A stretch of DNA of 64,000 nucleotides from Leclercia sp. 29361 (GTDB taxonomy: Bacteria; Pseudomonadota; Gammaproteobacteria; Enterobacterales; Enterobacteriaceae): positions 3,472,001 through 3,536,000 of the forward strand of contig NZ_CP049786.1 in the NCBI RefSeq assembly GCF_011290365.1, read 5' to 3'. The notes beneath the pieces are model-generated. The model was not told the DNA's origin. It ran no database searches and saw only the letters and a list, made by a program, of their open reading frames with translations. Positions 31,303 through 43,878 of this stretch are shown here, one piece after another. How positions within the stretch are numbered: position 1 is the first letter of the stretch; every line of letters starts with the position of its first letter. Made by a program: the position numbers and the translations under genes.

Positions 31303-32318
31303 TACTTACGCCCCGCCGCCAACAGTTTGTCTAACTCACCGCCGCTGACGAAATGCGTTTTCATCACCTCAGGCCAGGCGCCAAAATGGTCTTCCACGCG
31401 GAACAGGTCGGTCTGCGGGAATTTGTCCTTCAGTTTGTTCATCACGTCCGGGTTGTTCACGCGATAGTAGTAATCGGTGATCACGGTCTGCGCCTGCGGG
31501 CTGTAGAGATAGTTGAGATAGGCTTTCGCCGCCTTCTCTGTCCCGTTGGCTTCGACGTTTTTATCCACCCACGCCACCGGGAACTCCGCCAGAATGTTGG
31601 TCTTCGGGATCACCACTTCGAAGCCCTGGGCTTCGTACTGTTTGCGGATGTTGTTCACTTCCGACTCAAAGCTGATCAGCACATCGCCCAGACCGCGTTC
31701 TGCGAAGGTGGTCGTCGCGCCGCGACCGCCGGTATCAAACACTTCGACGTTTTTCAGGAACTGGGTCATGAACTGTTCGGTTTTGGCTTTATCGCCGCCG
31801 TCAGCTTTGTCCGCAGCACCCCAGGCAGCCAGATAGGTATAGCGGGCGTTGCCGGAGGTTTTCGGGTTCGGGAAAATCAGCTTCACGTCAGAACGTACGA
31901 GGTCGTTCCAGTCGTGGATATTCTTCGGGTTGCCCTTACGCACCAGGAAGCCCATGGTGGAGTAGAACGGCGAGCTGTTGTTCGGCAGACGGCTCTGCCA
32001 GTCGGCCGGGATCAGCTTGCCTTTGTCGTGCAGGATCTGCACGTCGGTCACCTGGTTGTAGGTCACCACATCCGCTTTCAGCCCCTGCAGGATCGCCAGC
32101 GCCTGTTTGGACGAACCGGCGTGAGACTGTTTGATGGTCAGCTTGTCGCCGTTATTGTCTTTCGCCCACTGCTGTTCAAACGGCGGGTTGAGGGCGGCAA
32201 ACAGCTCGCGGGAGACATCATAAGAGCTGTTCAGCAGTTCGGTTGCCTGCGCCTGAGCGACCAGCAACACTGAAGCTGCCAGCACCAGAGATCCTTTTTT
32301 CAGTACAGTAACGGCCAT
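31302..32318 (-). CDS. cysP: Thiosulfate-binding protein CysP
   Basis: The 338-residue periplasmic protein captures thiosulfate (and sulfate) for the CysTWA importer. A signal peptide of about 25 residues ends at [18 protein letters not shown] and [14 protein letters not shown] follow as in E. coli. The frame is open to 32360, but the ATG at 32318 matches E. coli CysP length exactly and has AGGGTG upstream. CysB-dependent control is expected at the upstream region, which is bounded by a REP element and yfeX. In K-12 this operon is preceded by ucpA and mur genes, absent here. Confidence 0.97.
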   Translation of the reverse strand: MAVTVLKKGSLVLAASVLLVAQAQATELLNSSYDVSRELFAALNPPFEQQWAKDNNGDKLTIKQSHAGSSKQALAILQGLKADVVTYNQVTDVQILHDKGKLIPADWQSRLPNNSSPFYSTMGFLVRKGNPKNIHDWNDLVRSDVKLIFPNPKTSGNARYTYLAAWGAADKADGGDKAKTEQFMTQFLKNVEVFDTGGRGATTTFAERGLGDVLISFESEVNNIRKQYEAQGFEVVIPKTNILAEFPVAWVDKNVEANGTEKAAKAYLNYLYSPQAQTVITDYYYRVNNPDVMNKLKDKFPQTDLFRVEDHFGAWPEVMKTHFVSGGELDKLLAAGRK

Positions 32319-32447
32319 TGCGCACCCTAAACGTTGTGATGATTTTCTTAGGGTCATCATATTTATAACGAGTACTAAAGGAGTAACGGTTTTATATACC
32401 GTTTGGTGATTTGCAAGCAGAAAAGGGAATAAGGGTGCGGGGAAAAT

Positions 32448-32479
32448 GCCGGGTGGCGCTAGCGCTCACCCGGCCTACG
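32448..32479. repeat. REP element between yfeX and cysP
   Basis: GCCGGGTGGCGCTAGCGCTCACCCGGC is a palindromic REP unit of the same family as that before cysM. Confidence 0.85.
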
Positions 32480-32493
32480 GAAGAACAGTATTT

Positions 32494-33393
32494 TTACAGC
32501 GCCAGCAGACGCTCAACAGAGGGGGCGAAGTAGTAACCGCCGGTCACCGGTCTGGTAAAGCGCAGCATGGCGTCACGCTTGCCGTCGGTATCGCCAAACA
32601 TGCTCAGCAGCTGCTGTTCGATGTTATACAGACGCGCGCAGTAGGCGCAGAAGTAGAGACCGTGCGTCCCGCTGGCGGTGCCGTACGGCAGGCTCTGGCG
32701 CACAATCTTCAGTCCTTTGCCATTCTCTTTCAGATCCACACGGCTCAGGTGGGAGGTCGCCGGGCGGTCGTCGCCGTCGATCTCTTCATTGGCCTCTTTG
32801 GTACGGCCAATCATCATCTCCTGGTCCGGCACGCTCATGCGGTTAAGCTGCTTGAGGTTGTGCTCCCAACGCTGGACGAACACGTAGCTGCCGCCCGCGT
32901 CCACGCCCTCTTTGATTACCGCCACTTCACGACGCGTCTCATCCCCTGCCGGGTTTTCAGTGCCGTCAACGAAGCCGCTCAGATCGCGATCTTCCACCCA
33001 ACGGAAACCGTGGGTCTCTTCTTTAACCTCAACGCAGTCGCCAAACGCGGCGATCGCGGCCTGGGCAATGGAGAAGTTCAGGTCGTGACGCAGGGAGAGA
33101 ATATGGATCAGCACGTCGTACTGGGTGGCCGGAGCCAGACCTTTGCCGTAAGGGACAAAGTCTTTCAGCTCTTCAGCCCCTTCCCCACCGCTCAGCTGAC
33201 GCCAGACGTTGTGGCCGAACGCCACTACCGCGCCGCAGTGGGCATCCGGAAATTTGGCCTGGAAGGTGGCCAGTTTATCAACGAAAATTTTGCTGGCCGC
33301 ACGCAGGGCATCGATATCCCCTTTAACACTGGCTTCGATCCAAATCGCCGCGCGGCAATGTTCTGGCAAAATGCCACTCTGAACCTGAGACAT
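32494..33393 (-). CDS. yfeX: Dye-decolourising-type haem peroxidase YfeX
   Basis: The 299-residue protein is a cytoplasmic DyP peroxidase that binds haem; a role in deferrochelation has been proposed and disputed. The family motif [11 protein letters not shown] supplies the distal Asp, and the proximal haem His is in [10 protein letters not shown]. The ATG at 33393 (AGGAGCGATG) is chosen over an upstream one at 33420 because it starts MSQVQSGI as in E. coli. Same length as E. coli YfeX. Confidence 0.95.
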   Translation of the reverse strand: MSQVQSGILPEHCRAAIWIEASVKGDIDALRAASKIFVDKLATFQAKFPDAHCGAVVAFGHNVWRQLSGGEGAEELKDFVPYGKGLAPATQYDVLIHILSLRHDLNFSIAQAAIAAFGDCVEVKEETHGFRWVEDRDLSGFVDGTENPAGDETRREVAVIKEGVDAGGSYVFVQRWEHNLKQLNRMSVPDQEMMIGRTKEANEEIDGDDRPATSHLSRVDLKENGKGLKIVRQSLPYGTASGTHGLYFCAYCARLYNIEQQLLSMFGDTDGKRDAMLRFTRPVTGGYYFAPSVERLLAL

Positions 33394-33404
33394 CGCTCCT
33401 CCTG

Positions 33405-33433
33405 AAAAAAAAGATGCCACGACGTCGTGGCAT
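33405..33433 (-). terminator. Terminator after yfeY
   Basis: On the minus strand ATGCCACGAC-GTCGTGGCAT is a perfect palindrome followed by C and a T8 run, ending the ypeA-yfeZ-yfeY unit just upstream of yfeX. Confidence 0.85.
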
Positions 33434-33487
33434 AGATGGCGGCGATTATACCCGCTTTTTCAGCGAGGCGGCTTGTCCAGGCGCAAT

Positions 33488-34063
33488 TTACTGCTGCCAG
33501 ATAATTTTGCTGATTTTCCAGTTCTTCAGCGTGTCATCAGCAGGCATTAATCCGTCCGGGCCGTTCCAGGTTCCGCTGAACTGGTAGCTGATATGCTGGC
33601 TACCGTCGGCCTTACACTCCACCGTCACGCTGTCGTCACCCGGCACGCTTATGCAGTTGCCGTAGGCTTTCTGATACAGGTCGCTGAACGGGGTACCGAT
33701 TTTCACCCCAGTGTCGGTTTCGATTTCGCTGTCCAGCACCTCAATGCGCCCGACAGTGGATTTATCACCGTTAATCACCAGCGCCAGCTGGTCATCTTTC
33801 AGCGCTTCGAAGTAGTGCACGATGGTGCCGTTTTGCGTTCTCATGCCGCTGCGCAGACGGTAATCACCGCCTAACGCCGATTCGATAGCGCTCTGTTCCA
33901 GCGCCGTGGCGGCAGTGATATTGCCCACGCCCTGTTCGGTCACTTCGGTAGATGAGCCGAACCAGTTCCAGGGATAAGCCGCAGACCAGTTCACGGCGGA
34001 GAGCGTTGAACAGCCCGTCAGGACAACGGGGAGCGCGCATAACAGTAAACGCAGCGATTTCAT
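33488..34063 (-). CDS. yfeY: Lipoprotein YfeY (DUF1131)
   Basis: The 191-residue protein has a lipoprotein signal with lipobox VLTGCST (Cys18) and matches E. coli YfeY, a lipoprotein reported to be in the sigma-E regulon. Function unknown. Residue 2 after the cysteine is Ser, so outer membrane sorting is likely. It follows yfeZ in the same direction after a 62-bp gap. Confidence 0.92.
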   Translation of the reverse strand: MKSLRLLLCALPVVLTGCSTLSAVNWSAAYPWNWFGSSTEVTEQGVGNITAATALEQSAIESALGGDYRLRSGMRTQNGTIVHYFEALKDDQLALVINGDKSTVGRIEVLDSEIETDTGVKIGTPFSDLYQKAYGNCISVPGDDSVTVECKADGSQHISYQFSGTWNGPDGLMPADDTLKNWKISKIIWQQ

Positions 34064-34125
34064 CGGGAGTTCCTTTCTGGTTAATTTAACGCTTGTTGGA
34101 GTGCAGCATCGCTAAAAAGTGCCGT

Positions 34126-34575
34126 TTAATCTTTCTCGGGCGTAAAACAGGCGCGTAAACGGGGATGGGTCACCAGCCACAGCAGCGCCACGATATCGGC
34201 CACCTGCAGGGCAATGCCGATGCCGCTTAGCGCTTCCCCCTTCAGCCACAGCAGGGGTTGCCAGCCCAGCAGCACCACCTGGGCGAGGATTAACAGCCAG
34301 CGCAGCGCGCGCCAGATACGCGGCATCAGATGACGCCGCCCGCTGAGTAAAAAGGCCAGCACCGCCGGGATCCCCGGCAGCAGCCCGAGCCAGAAGTTAT
34401 CATGATCGGGATAAAACAGGTTCAGCAGCGTGTTGCCCTGGTCGCGGGAGGCACTGGCCAGCACGAACAATACCCAGGTTCGCGCCTGGAGCAGCAGCAC
34501 GCACCAGAACAGAAACGGCAGGCGAACCCGGCCTTGGCTGTCATAGTCGCCAGGGTGAAAATCAATACTCTTCAT
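34126..34575 (-). CDS. yfeZ: Inner membrane protein YfeZ (DUF2919)
   Basis: The 149-residue protein has four hydrophobic segments and conserved [20 protein letters not shown] N-terminus, as E. coli YfeZ (DUF2919). Function unknown. Its start overlaps the end of ypeA by 14 bases, indicating coupled translation. Confidence 0.92.
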   Translation of the reverse strand: MKSIDFHPGDYDSQGRVRLPFLFWCVLLLQARTWVLFVLASASRDQGNTLLNLFYPDHDNFWLGLLPGIPAVLAFLLSGRRHLMPRIWRALRWLLILAQVVLLGWQPLLWLKGEALSGIGIALQVADIVALLWLVTHPRLRACFTPEKD

Positions 34576-34987
34576 CTTCTATCAGGCGTTTGCCCAGGGT
34601 CAGCACGTCGGCATGTTCATAGTTGAGGCGCTCGTACATGCCCAGCACCATGTCATTATCTTCACGCACCATAATCTGAATTTTGGGGCAGCCGCGGGCG
34701 ATCAGTTTCTTCTCCAGACGATTGAGCAGCGCGTTAGCAATGCCACGCCCACGAAACTCCGGGTGGACGCCCAGGTAATAGGCCGAGCCGCGATGCCCGT
34801 CGTAACCGCCCATCACCGTGCCCACCACTTCGCCATTCACTTCGGCGACCAGAAACAGACTGACGTCATGATTGAGCTTGCGCTCGATGTCCATCTCCGG
34901 ATCGTTCCAGGGCCGCAGTAGATCGCAGCGCTCCCAAAGGGTGATCACCTCTTCGAAGTCTGCCTGGCGAAAAACGCGTATCTCCAT
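34562..34987 (-). CDS. ypeA: GNAT acetyltransferase YpeA
   Basis: The 141-residue GNAT-fold protein has the acetyl-CoA pyrophosphate loop [14 protein letters not shown]. It matches E. coli YpeA; the substrate is unknown. The frame is open further upstream, but the ATG at 34987 begins the conserved MEIRVFRQ and gives the exact E. coli length. It is divergent from amiA. Confidence 0.93.
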   Translation of the reverse strand: MEIRVFRQADFEEVITLWERCDLLRPWNDPEMDIERKLNHDVSLFLVAEVNGEVVGTVMGGYDGHRGSAYYLGVHPEFRGRGIANALLNRLEKKLIARGCPKIQIMVREDNDMVLGMYERLNYEHADVLTLGKRLIEDEEY

Positions 34988-35200
34988 GGTATTAACCGCC
35001 TTTTTGGGTTCAAAAACAGTGATTATGACGCGAACGCCCTCTTTCGCCAATATCCAGCGAAAAAGGTCAGGAAATTTGGCATAATGGCACTTTGTCACGT
35101 ATTGAAATGAAAAGTAAAACAATTCACCACACGGACTGTCGTAACGGAAAAGACGATACGATATAACACCAGGACACTCATTTTTTACACTTCAGGCCGC

Positions 35201-36975
<1,775 letters not shown>

Positions 36976-37070
36976 CCCCTCACCCTAACCCTCTCCCCAA
37001 AGGGGAGAGGGAACCGCACGGAGCCGTCTTTTCACCCTCGCCCCTCTGGGGAGAGGGCCGGGGTGAGGGG
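36976..37070. repeat. CCCTCTCC palindromic repeat pair between hemF and maeB
   Basis: Two hairpins, one with CCCTCTCCCC/GGGGAGAGGG (36991-37011) and one with CCCCTCT-GGGGAGAGGG, sit inside an outer inverted pair CCCCTCACCC (36976) and GGGTGAGGGG (ending 37070). The unit recurs in shorter form at 42647, 53966 and 61756. Confidence 0.8.
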
Positions 37071-37078
37071 AAGCCCCC

Positions 37079-39358
37079 TTACAGCGGCTGGGTCTGCGCC
37101 TCTACCACCGCCAGCGCCACCATATTCACAATCCGACGCACCGAGGCAATCGGGGTTAACACATGCACCGGTTTCGCCACGCCCATCAGTACTGGCCCGA
37201 CGGTCACCCCTTCCGAACTGGAGACGCGCAGCAGGTTATAGCTGATACGCGCCGCTTCGACGTTCGGCATAATCAGCACGTTGGCTGAGCCTTTCAGCGG
37301 GCTGTCCGGCATCCGCTCGTTTCGGATGCTCTCCACCAGCGCGGCATCACCGTGCATCTCCCCGTCAATCATCAGCTCTGGCGCGCGCTCGCGCACCAGA
37401 TCCAGGGTCTGACGCATCTTGCAGGCCGCCGCCGATTTGGAGGAGCCAAAGTTGGAGTGCGACAGCAGGGCCACTTTCGGCTCGATACCGAAGCGACGCA
37501 CCGTTTCCGCCGCCATCACCGTGATCTCCGCCAGCTGCTCCGGGGTCGGATCGTCGTTGACGTAGGTATCGGCAATAAAGGTGTTACCGCTTGGCAGCAG
37601 CAGCGCGTTCATCGCCCCGGCAGTATGAACCCCTTCGCGATAGCCGAAGATCTCCTGCACCACGCTGAAGTGCTCGTGATAGTCGCCAATGGTGCCGCAG
37701 ATCAGCGCGTCGGCTTCGCCGCGATGAACCATGATCGCCCCGATCACCGTGGTGTTGCTGATCACCGCCCGCTGGGCCTGCTCCTGGGTGATCCCCCGGC
37801 GCTTCATGATGGCGTAATACTCGCTCCAGTACTCCTTGAAGCGTGGATCGGATTCGTTGTTGACGATCTCAAAGTCCACGCCCGGCTTGATCTGCAGCCC
37901 CAGCTTCTGAATACGCATCTCGATCACGCTCGGACGACCAATCAGGATCGGCTTCGCCAGCCCCAGGCTTACCAGCTCCTGGGTGGCGTGCAGGACGCGA
38001 GCCTCTTCCCCTTCCGCCAACACCACGCGTTTTGCGTCGGTGCGTGCCTGGGAGAAGATGGGCTTCATAAACAGGTTGGTTTTGTAGACGAACTCGGTCA
38101 GCTTATCGACGTAGGCATCGAAATCCTGAATCGGGCGTGTCGCCACGCCGGAGTCCATCGCCGCTTTAGCGACAGCCGGGGCGATTTTAACAATCAGACG
38201 CGGATCGAACGGTTTTGGAATGATGTAGTCCGGGCCAAAGCTCAGATCCTGATCGCCATAGGCCGAGGCCACCACTTCGCTCTGCTCGGCGTGCGCCAGC
38301 TCGGCAATGGCGTGAACCGCCGCCAGCTTCATCTCTTCGTTAATGGCAGTGGCGCCGACGTCCAGCGCCCCGCGGAAGATGAACGGGAAGCAGAGGACGT
38401 TGTTGACCTGGTTCGGGTAATCGGAACGGCCGGTACAGATGATGGCATCCGGGCGGACCCCTTTCGCCAGCGGCGGCAGGATCTCCGGCTCCGGGTTTGC
38501 CAGGGCGAGGATCAGCGGCGCGCGCGCCATCTTCATCACCATCTCTTCGTTCAGCACTTTCGGGCCCGAGCAGCCGAGGAAGATATCCGCCCCGTCCATC
38601 ACATCCGCCAGGCTGCGTTTGCCGTCGTCGTCCACGGCGTAGGCGGCTTTGGTTTCGGCCATATTGGCCTCGCGGCCTTTGTAAATAACGCCTTTCGAGT
38701 CGCAGACCACGATGTTGTGCTTCTGCATCCCCAGCGCCACCAGCAGGTTCATACAGGCGATGGCTGCCGCGCCCGCGCCGGAGACCACCATGCGCACGTC
38801 AGAAAGGTTCTTCTCCACCACTCGCAGGCCGTTCAGGATAGCGGCGGTGCTGATGATCGCCGTCCCGTGCTGATCGTCGTGGAACACCGGAATGTTCATC
38901 CGCTCGCGCAGCTTCTGCTCGATGTAGAAACATTCCGGGGCTTTGATGTCTTCGAGGTTGATGCCGCCAAAGGTCGGCTCCAGCGCTGCCACCACGTTAA
39001 TGAATTTGTCCGGATCGAGTTCATCCACTTCAATATCAAACACGTCGATACCGGCGAATTTCTTGAACAGCACGCCCTTGCCTTCCATTACCGGTTTACC
39101 GGCCAGCGCCCCGATATTGCCCAGCCCCAGCACCGCGGTGCCGTTGGAGATCACCGCCACCAGGTTGCCACGGGCGGTGTATTTGTAGGCTGCCAGCGGA
39201 TCTTTTTCGATTTCGAGACAGGGCGCGGCCACGCCCGGGGAGTAGGCTAATGCCAGGTCGCGCTGGGTCGCGAGGGGTTTGGTTGGGGAGACCTGAATTT
39301 TACCGGGAACGGGGAATTCATGAAAATCGAGGGCACTCTGTCTTAACTGCTCGTCCAT
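37079..39358 (-). CDS. maeB: NADP-dependent malic enzyme MaeB
   Basis: The 759-residue hybrid protein turns malate into pyruvate with NADP. The malic enzyme part (about 1-430) has [19 protein letters not shown]-binding [13 protein letters not shown] and [10 protein letters not shown]. The C-terminal part (about 430-759) is a phosphotransacetylase-like domain used for regulation by acetyl-CoA. Same length as E. coli MaeB. It is divergent from talA with a 290-bp intergenic region. Confidence 0.97.
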   Translation of the reverse strand: MDEQLRQSALDFHEFPVPGKIQVSPTKPLATQRDLALAYSPGVAAPCLEIEKDPLAAYKYTARGNLVAVISNGTAVLGLGNIGALAGKPVMEGKGVLFKKFAGIDVFDIEVDELDPDKFINVVAALEPTFGGINLEDIKAPECFYIEQKLRERMNIPVFHDDQHGTAIISTAAILNGLRVVEKNLSDVRMVVSGAGAAAIACMNLLVALGMQKHNIVVCDSKGVIYKGREANMAETKAAYAVDDDGKRSLADVMDGADIFLGCSGPKVLNEEMVMKMARAPLILALANPEPEILPPLAKGVRPDAIICTGRSDYPNQVNNVLCFPFIFRGALDVGATAINEEMKLAAVHAIAELAHAEQSEVVASAYGDQDLSFGPDYIIPKPFDPRLIVKIAPAVAKAAMDSGVATRPIQDFDAYVDKLTEFVYKTNLFMKPIFSQARTDAKRVVLAEGEEARVLHATQELVSLGLAKPILIGRPSVIEMRIQKLGLQIKPGVDFEIVNNESDPRFKEYWSEYYAIMKRRGITQEQAQRAVISNTTVIGAIMVHRGEADALICGTIGDYHEHFSVVQEIFGYREGVHTAGAMNALLLPSGNTFIADTYVNDDPTPEQLAEITVMAAETVRRFGIEPKVALLSHSNFGSSKSAAACKMRQTLDLVRERAPELMIDGEMHGDAALVESIRNERMPDSPLKGSANVLIMPNVEAARISYNLLRVSSSEGVTVGPVLMGVAKPVHVLTPIASVRRIVNMVALAVVEAQTQPL

Positions 39359-39370
39359 TGTAAGGTTCCT

Positions 39371-39386
39371 TTCACGTATCGTTCAA
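39371..39386 (+). promoter_or_regulatory. Possible CreB (cre) tag near talA/maeB
   Basis: TTCAC-GTATCG-TTCAA fits the CreB direct-repeat pattern TTCAC-N6-TTCAC with one mismatch. talA belongs to the CreBC regulon of E. coli. The box lies close to maeB and about 260 bp from talA, so the target is uncertain. Confidence 0.35.
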
Positions 39387-39557
39387 AATGGGTGATGTTG
39401 TTATGGTCGGAGTTCACCCTGGGTGGCGGATAGTATCGCTGCTGCCCGCCGTTCAAACTTTGAAGGCTGCCAAACTCTCACCATCAAAAAACAAAAATTG
39501 TTATCAATTTATAACAATCATGTTACCTGCCCATCAAAGCAAGACCATGTCCGTCTG

Positions 39558-39564
39558 CTATGCT
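39558..39564 (+). promoter_or_regulatory. Possible RpoS-type -10 element of talA
   Basis: CTATGCT resembles the sigma-S extended -10 pattern CTAYRCT and lies 84 bp before the talA start. talA and tktB are sigma-S dependent in E. coli. Confidence 0.35.
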
Positions 39565-39648
39565 TTTTTGTTAAGTACATCGCGAATTTCGCAGAAGTGT
39601 GATCTAACACACTCCACCAACTCTTTTATTTCCAAGGAGTAATTATTT

Positions 39649-40599
39649 ATGAACCAACTAGACGGCATCAAACAATTCACCACGGTCGTGGCTGACAGCG
39701 GGGATATCGAATCCATCCGCCATTACCAGCCGCAGGATGCGACCACCAACCCGTCGCTGCTGCTGAAAGCCGCCGGGCTGTCGCACTTCTCGCACCTGAT
39801 TGACGATGCGATTGCGTACGGTAAAGGACGCGGAAAAACCAAAGAGCAACAGGTCGCCGAGGCCAGCGACAAGCTGGCGGTCAATATTGGTAGCGAAATT
39901 CTGAAAAGCATCCCGGGACGGGTCTCTACCGAAGTGGACGCACGCCTCTCCTTTGACCAGGAGAAAAGCATCGCCAAAGCGCGGCGTCTGGTGCAGCTTT
40001 ACGAGGAGCAGGACGTCGAGAAATCGCGCATTCTGATCAAACTGGCCTCCACCTGGGAGGGGATCCGCGCCGCCGAGGTGCTGGAGAAAGAGGGGATTAA
40101 CTGCAACCTGACGCTGCTCTTCTCCTTTGCTCAGGCTCGCGCCTGCGCCGAAGCCGGGGTGTTCCTGGTGTCACCGTTCGTCGGGCGTATTTATGACTGG
40201 TATCAGGCCCGCCAGCCAATGGACCCCTACGTGGTGGAAGAAGATCCGGGCGTGAAGTCCGTTCGTAATATCTACGATTACTATAAGCAACACCGCTACG
40301 AAACCATCGTGATGGGCGCCAGCTTCCGCCGCACCGAGCAGATCCTCGCCCTCACCGGCTGTGACCGCCTGACCATCTCCCCTAACCTGCTGCAGGAATT
40401 GCAGGATAAAGAGGAATCGGTGATCCGCCGCCTGGTGCCGTCCTCAACGGTGCTGCCAAAACCAAAACCGATGACTGAAGCCGAATTCCGCTGGGAGCAT
40501 AATCAGGACGCCATGGCGGTCGATAAGCTGTCAGAAGGGATCCGTCTTTTCGCGGTCGACCAACGCAAACTCGAAGATCTGCTCGCCGCCAAACTGTAA
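39649..40599 (+). CDS. talA: Transaldolase A
   Basis: The 316-residue enzyme moves a dihydroxyacetone unit between sedoheptulose 7-phosphate and glyceraldehyde 3-phosphate. The Schiff-base lysine is Lys131 in [13 protein letters not shown], with Asp17 region ADSGDIESI. It pairs with tktB 19 bp downstream, as in E. coli where this pair is the stationary-phase set. CCAAGGAGT is the ribosome site. Confidence 0.97.
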   Translation: MNQLDGIKQFTTVVADSGDIESIRHYQPQDATTNPSLLLKAAGLSHFSHLIDDAIAYGKGRGKTKEQQVAEASDKLAVNIGSEILKSIPGRVSTEVDARLSFDQEKSIAKARRLVQLYEEQDVEKSRILIKLASTWEGIRAAEVLEKEGINCNLTLLFSFAQARACAEAGVFLVSPFVGRIYDWYQARQPMDPYVVEEDPGVKSVRNIYDYYKQHRYETIVMGASFRRTEQILALTGCDRLTISPNLLQELQDKEESVIRRLVPSSTVLPKPKPMTEAEFRWEHNQDAMAVDKLSEGIRLFAVDQRKLEDLLAAKL

Positions 40600-40618
40600 C
40601 CTTGCCATGGAGTGAACT

Positions 40619-42607
40619 ATGTCCCGTAAAGAGTTAGCCAATGCCATTCGCGCCCTCAGCATGGATGCCGTGCAAAAAGCCAATTCCGGTCATCCAGGCG
40701 CACCAATGGGCATGGCCGATATCGCTGAAGTATTGTGGAATGATTTCCTGAAGCATAACCCCAACGATCCAACGTGGTACGACCGCGACCGCTTTATTCT
40801 CTCTAACGGTCACGCCTCGATGCTGCTCTACAGCCTGCTGCACCTCTCCGGCTATAACCTGCCGCTGGAGGAGTTGAAAAACTTCCGCCAGCTGCACTCG
40901 AAAACCCCGGGTCACCCGGAGCTGGGTTACACCCCAGGAGTCGAGACCACCACCGGCCCGCTGGGTCAGGGGCTGGCAAATGCGGTGGGGCTGGCGATTG
41001 CCGAGCGCACGCTGGCGGCGCAGTTTAACCAGCCGGGACATGAGATTGTCGACCACAACACTTATGTGTTTATGGGCGATGGCTGTCTGATGGAGGGGAT
41101 CTCCCACGAGGTCTGCTCCCTGGCAGGCACCCTGGGGCTGGGCAAGCTGATTGGCTTCTACGATCACAACGGCATCTCCATCGACGGCGAGACCGAGGGC
41201 TGGTTCACTGACGACACGGCAAAACGCTTTGAAGCCTATCACTGGCACGTGGTGCACGAGATTGACGGCCACGATCCTGAGGCACTAAAAGCGGCCATTC
41301 AGGAAGCGCAAAGCGTGACCGATAAACCGTCGCTGATTATCTGTCGCACGGTCATCGGATTTGGCTCCCCGAACAAAGCCGGCAAAGAGGAGTCCCACGG
41401 CGCGGCGCTGGGGGAAGAAGAAGTGGCCCTGACCCGTCAGAAACTGGGCTGGAAATACCCGGCCTTTGAGATCCCGAAAGAGATCTACAAAGCCTGGGAT
41501 GCCCGTGAAGAGGGCGAAAAAGCGCAGGCGGCCTGGAACGAAAAATTTGCCGCCTACCAGAAAGCCCATCCGGAGCTGGCGGCCGAGTTCAGTCGTCGCA
41601 TGAGCGGCGGCCTGCCGGAGAACTGGGAAGAGACCACCCAGGCGCTGATCGAGAACCTGCAGGCCAACCCGGCGAAGATCGCCACCCGTAAGGCCTCGCA
41701 GAACACCCTCAACGCCATTGGCCCGATCCTGCCGGAACTGCTGGGCGGCTCAGCGGATCTGGCCCCGAGTAACCTGACCATCTGGTCGGGCTCAACCTCA
41801 CTCAAGGAAGATCTGGCCGGGAACTACATCCACTACGGGGTGCGCGAGTTCGGTATGACCGCCATTGCCAACGGTATCGCCCATCACGGCGGATTTGTGC
41901 CCTACACCGCTACCTTCCTGATGTTCGTCGAGTATGCGCGTAACGCCGCGCGTATGGCGGCGTTGATGAAGGCCCGGCAGATCATGGTCTACACCCACGA
42001 CTCCATCGGGCTGGGAGAAGATGGTCCGACCCACCAGGCGGTAGAGCAGTTGGCCAGCCTGCGTCTGACGCCAAACTTCAGTACCTGGCGGCCGTGCGAT
42101 CAGGTTGAGGCTGCGGTGGGCTGGAAGCTGGCGGTGGAGCGCCATAATGGCCCGACGGCGCTGATCCTCTCTCGCCAGAACCTGGCGCAGATTGAGCGCA
42201 CGCCGGAGCAGGTGAAAAATATCGCCCGCGGGGGCTATATCCTGAAAGACAGCGGCGGCAAGCCAGATGTGATTCTGATTGCTACCGGGTCGGAAATGGA
42301 GATCACCGTTAAGGCGGCGGAGAAGCTGACCGCTGAAGGTCATGCGGTACGGGTAGTGTCCCTGCCTTCAACGGATATCTTTGATGCCCAGGATGAAGCG
42401 TATCGTGAGTCGGTGCTGCCTTCTGACGTGACGGCGCGTGTCGCGGTCGAGGCGGGTATCGCGGACTACTGGTACAAGTATGTCGGGTTGAAAGGGAAGA
42501 TTGTCGGCATGACCGGGTATGGTGAATCGGCGCCTGCCGAGAAGCTGTTCCCGTTCTTCGGCTTCACCGTGGAGAACGTGGTGGAGAAGGCGCAGAGCGT
42601 GCTGTAA
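40619..42607 (+). CDS. tktB: Transketolase B
   Basis: The 662-residue thiamine diphosphate enzyme moves two-carbon units in the non-oxidative pentose phosphate path. The ThDP motif begins [15 protein letters not shown] and ends [11 protein letters not shown]; substrate loop [15 protein letters not shown]. It is slightly shorter than E. coli TktB (667). Assigned as tktB rather than tktA from the talA neighbour. ATGGAGTGA precedes the ATG. Confidence 0.95.
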   Translation: MSRKELANAIRALSMDAVQKANSGHPGAPMGMADIAEVLWNDFLKHNPNDPTWYDRDRFILSNGHASMLLYSLLHLSGYNLPLEELKNFRQLHSKTPGHPELGYTPGVETTTGPLGQGLANAVGLAIAERTLAAQFNQPGHEIVDHNTYVFMGDGCLMEGISHEVCSLAGTLGLGKLIGFYDHNGISIDGETEGWFTDDTAKRFEAYHWHVVHEIDGHDPEALKAAIQEAQSVTDKPSLIICRTVIGFGSPNKAGKEESHGAALGEEEVALTRQKLGWKYPAFEIPKEIYKAWDAREEGEKAQAAWNEKFAAYQKAHPELAAEFSRRMSGGLPENWEETTQALIENLQANPAKIATRKASQNTLNAIGPILPELLGGSADLAPSNLTIWSGSTSLKEDLAGNYIHYGVREFGMTAIANGIAHHGGFVPYTATFLMFVEYARNAARMAALMKARQIMVYTHDSIGLGEDGPTHQAVEQLASLRLTPNFSTWRPCDQVEAAVGWKLAVERHNGPTALILSRQNLAQIERTPEQVKNIARGGYILKDSGGKPDVILIATGSEMEITVKAAEKLTAEGHAVRVVSLPSTDIFDAQDEAYRESVLPSDVTARVAVEAGIADYWYKYVGLKGKIVGMTGYGESAPAEKLFPFFGFTVENVVEKAQSVL

Positions 42608-42632
42608 GTGCCTTGCCCGGCTGTGCGGCCTG

Positions 42633-42671
42633 ATGCCCCCACCCCGCCCTCTCCCTGTGGGAGAGGGTGCA
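42633..42671. repeat. CCCTCTCC palindromic repeat after tktB
   Basis: CCCTCTCCCTGTGGGAGAGGG (42647-42667) is preceded by CCCCCACCCCG. It is the same family as at 36976, 53966 and 61756. Confidence 0.7.
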
Positions 42672-42677
42672 CAGACT

Positions 42678-42706
42678 AAAAACGGCAACCGAATGGTTGC
42701 CGTTTT
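42678..42706. terminator. Terminator between tktB and ypfG
   Basis: AAAACGGCAACC-GAAT-GGTTGCCGTTTT is a bidirectional stem between convergent genes. Confidence 0.9.
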
Positions 42707-42710
42707 GCTT

Positions 42711-43754
42711 TTACCTCGTGATCCATAACGTCGGCCAGGAGTCGGGTCCATGCCAGTTATCGCAGCTCGGCTCTTCGGCGTAACGCACCAGACGGAAACG
42801 CTGGCCGGTAAAGCGCCAGCGCGTCTGGATCCCGCAGTCGGCAATCCCGCGCCCCAGGGCCAGGGTGGTCAGCTCGCGGCTCTTCTCATCGAAGCTGGCG
42901 TTCATCAACTCCATCTCGCTGCTGTCGCTCGACGGCACAAACGGCAGGCGCAGGCGCACCAGATGGGAAGCAAACGGCTTTTTGCGCGACACCAGCCAGG
43001 CCAGATCGACGGTGTTATACGCCCCGGCCTCGCAGCTGACGATCAGCAGCGCTTTGTCATCGGTTAAGGCGGTGACCCGCACTTCACGACGCGTCGGATC
43101 GAGAGAACACTGGCTGCTGTTGATGCGCCAGGTGCCATAGTCGGTAAGATCGCTGCGCTCCTCACGGGTCAAGGGTGTGGGGGTCGGATTGACCACCGCC
43201 ACCTCTTTCAGGGCTGGTGCGGGCGGGACGCTCAGTGGCGGCTGCGCGCCTTTGTTGATCCACGCGGTTTCACTCCCGCCACGCTTCTGCTGGGCGTCAA
43301 TAAACTGCAGCGCCTCTTTCAGTCCATCAAGGGAGATAACCTGCTTGCCATCCGCGAGGGTGATGGCCTTTTTTTGCTGAAGGGTGGTCAGCAAGGCGGT
43401 AATGGTGGCGGTATGATCGGTAGTCAGACGCCAGGAGGTAACCTGCCAGTGCGGGGGAGCAAGCTGCAGCGGCTCGCCGTCGAGCTGCAAGCGAGGCGCG
43501 ATGGCGGGCGCTTTGGGATCGATTGTCGCCAGCCCACCGAGATCGATACGCAGCACCGCATCGGTTTTCGCCCCGGCGCTGCGGCTCAGGGTCATCACCA
43601 GCCCGTTATGCTCACCGGTATTGCGCGCAATGCAAAAGTTCTGGTTGTTGCAGGTCACCTGCCAGTCAGTAAACGACTGCTGAGCAGGTGCCGCCTGAAC
43701 CAGAGATGCGGGCAGCACGCTGAGCATAAAGATAAGAAAAAGCCTGTGACGCAT
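42711..43754 (-). CDS. ypfG: DUF1176 protein YpfG
   Basis: The 347-residue protein has a signal peptide ending near LVQAAPA and the DUF1176 domain (FTDWQVTCNNQNFC at the N-terminus, CDNWHGPDSWPTLW at the C-terminus). It matches E. coli YpfG in length. Function unknown; likely periplasmic. The ATG at 43754 is chosen over one at 43787 since it begins M(R)HRLFLIFML. Confidence 0.92.
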   Translation of the reverse strand: MRHRLFLIFMLSVLPASLVQAAPAQQSFTDWQVTCNNQNFCIARNTGEHNGLVMTLSRSAGAKTDAVLRIDLGGLATIDPKAPAIAPRLQLDGEPLQLAPPHWQVTSWRLTTDHTATITALLTTLQQKKAITLADGKQVISLDGLKEALQFIDAQQKRGGSETAWINKGAQPPLSVPPAPALKEVAVVNPTPTPLTREERSDLTDYGTWRINSSQCSLDPTRREVRVTALTDDKALLIVSCEAGAYNTVDLAWLVSRKKPFASHLVRLRLPFVPSSDSSEMELMNASFDEKSRELTTLALGRGIADCGIQTRWRFTGQRFRLVRYAEEPSCDNWHGPDSWPTLWITR

Positions 43755-43878
43755 GAATAGCAGGATCCCGGAAGCAAAAACTGACAAACAGACCGTATCT
43801 TCCTGCTCAGGCCGGGCTTACTCAATCGGATTTATCGGATAGATTTATATAAAATACATCTTATTAAGGATAATAAGA

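Noticed and set aside
32319..32360. Longer cysP starting at 32360
   Set aside because: The extra 14 residues would precede the signal peptide; the ATG at 32318 has a better ribosome site and the family length.
37352..39250. 632-codon open frame opposite maeB
   Set aside because: It mirrors the GC-rich maeB gene, has a His/Arg/Gln-rich composition typical of antisense frames, no ribosome site and no recognisable domain.
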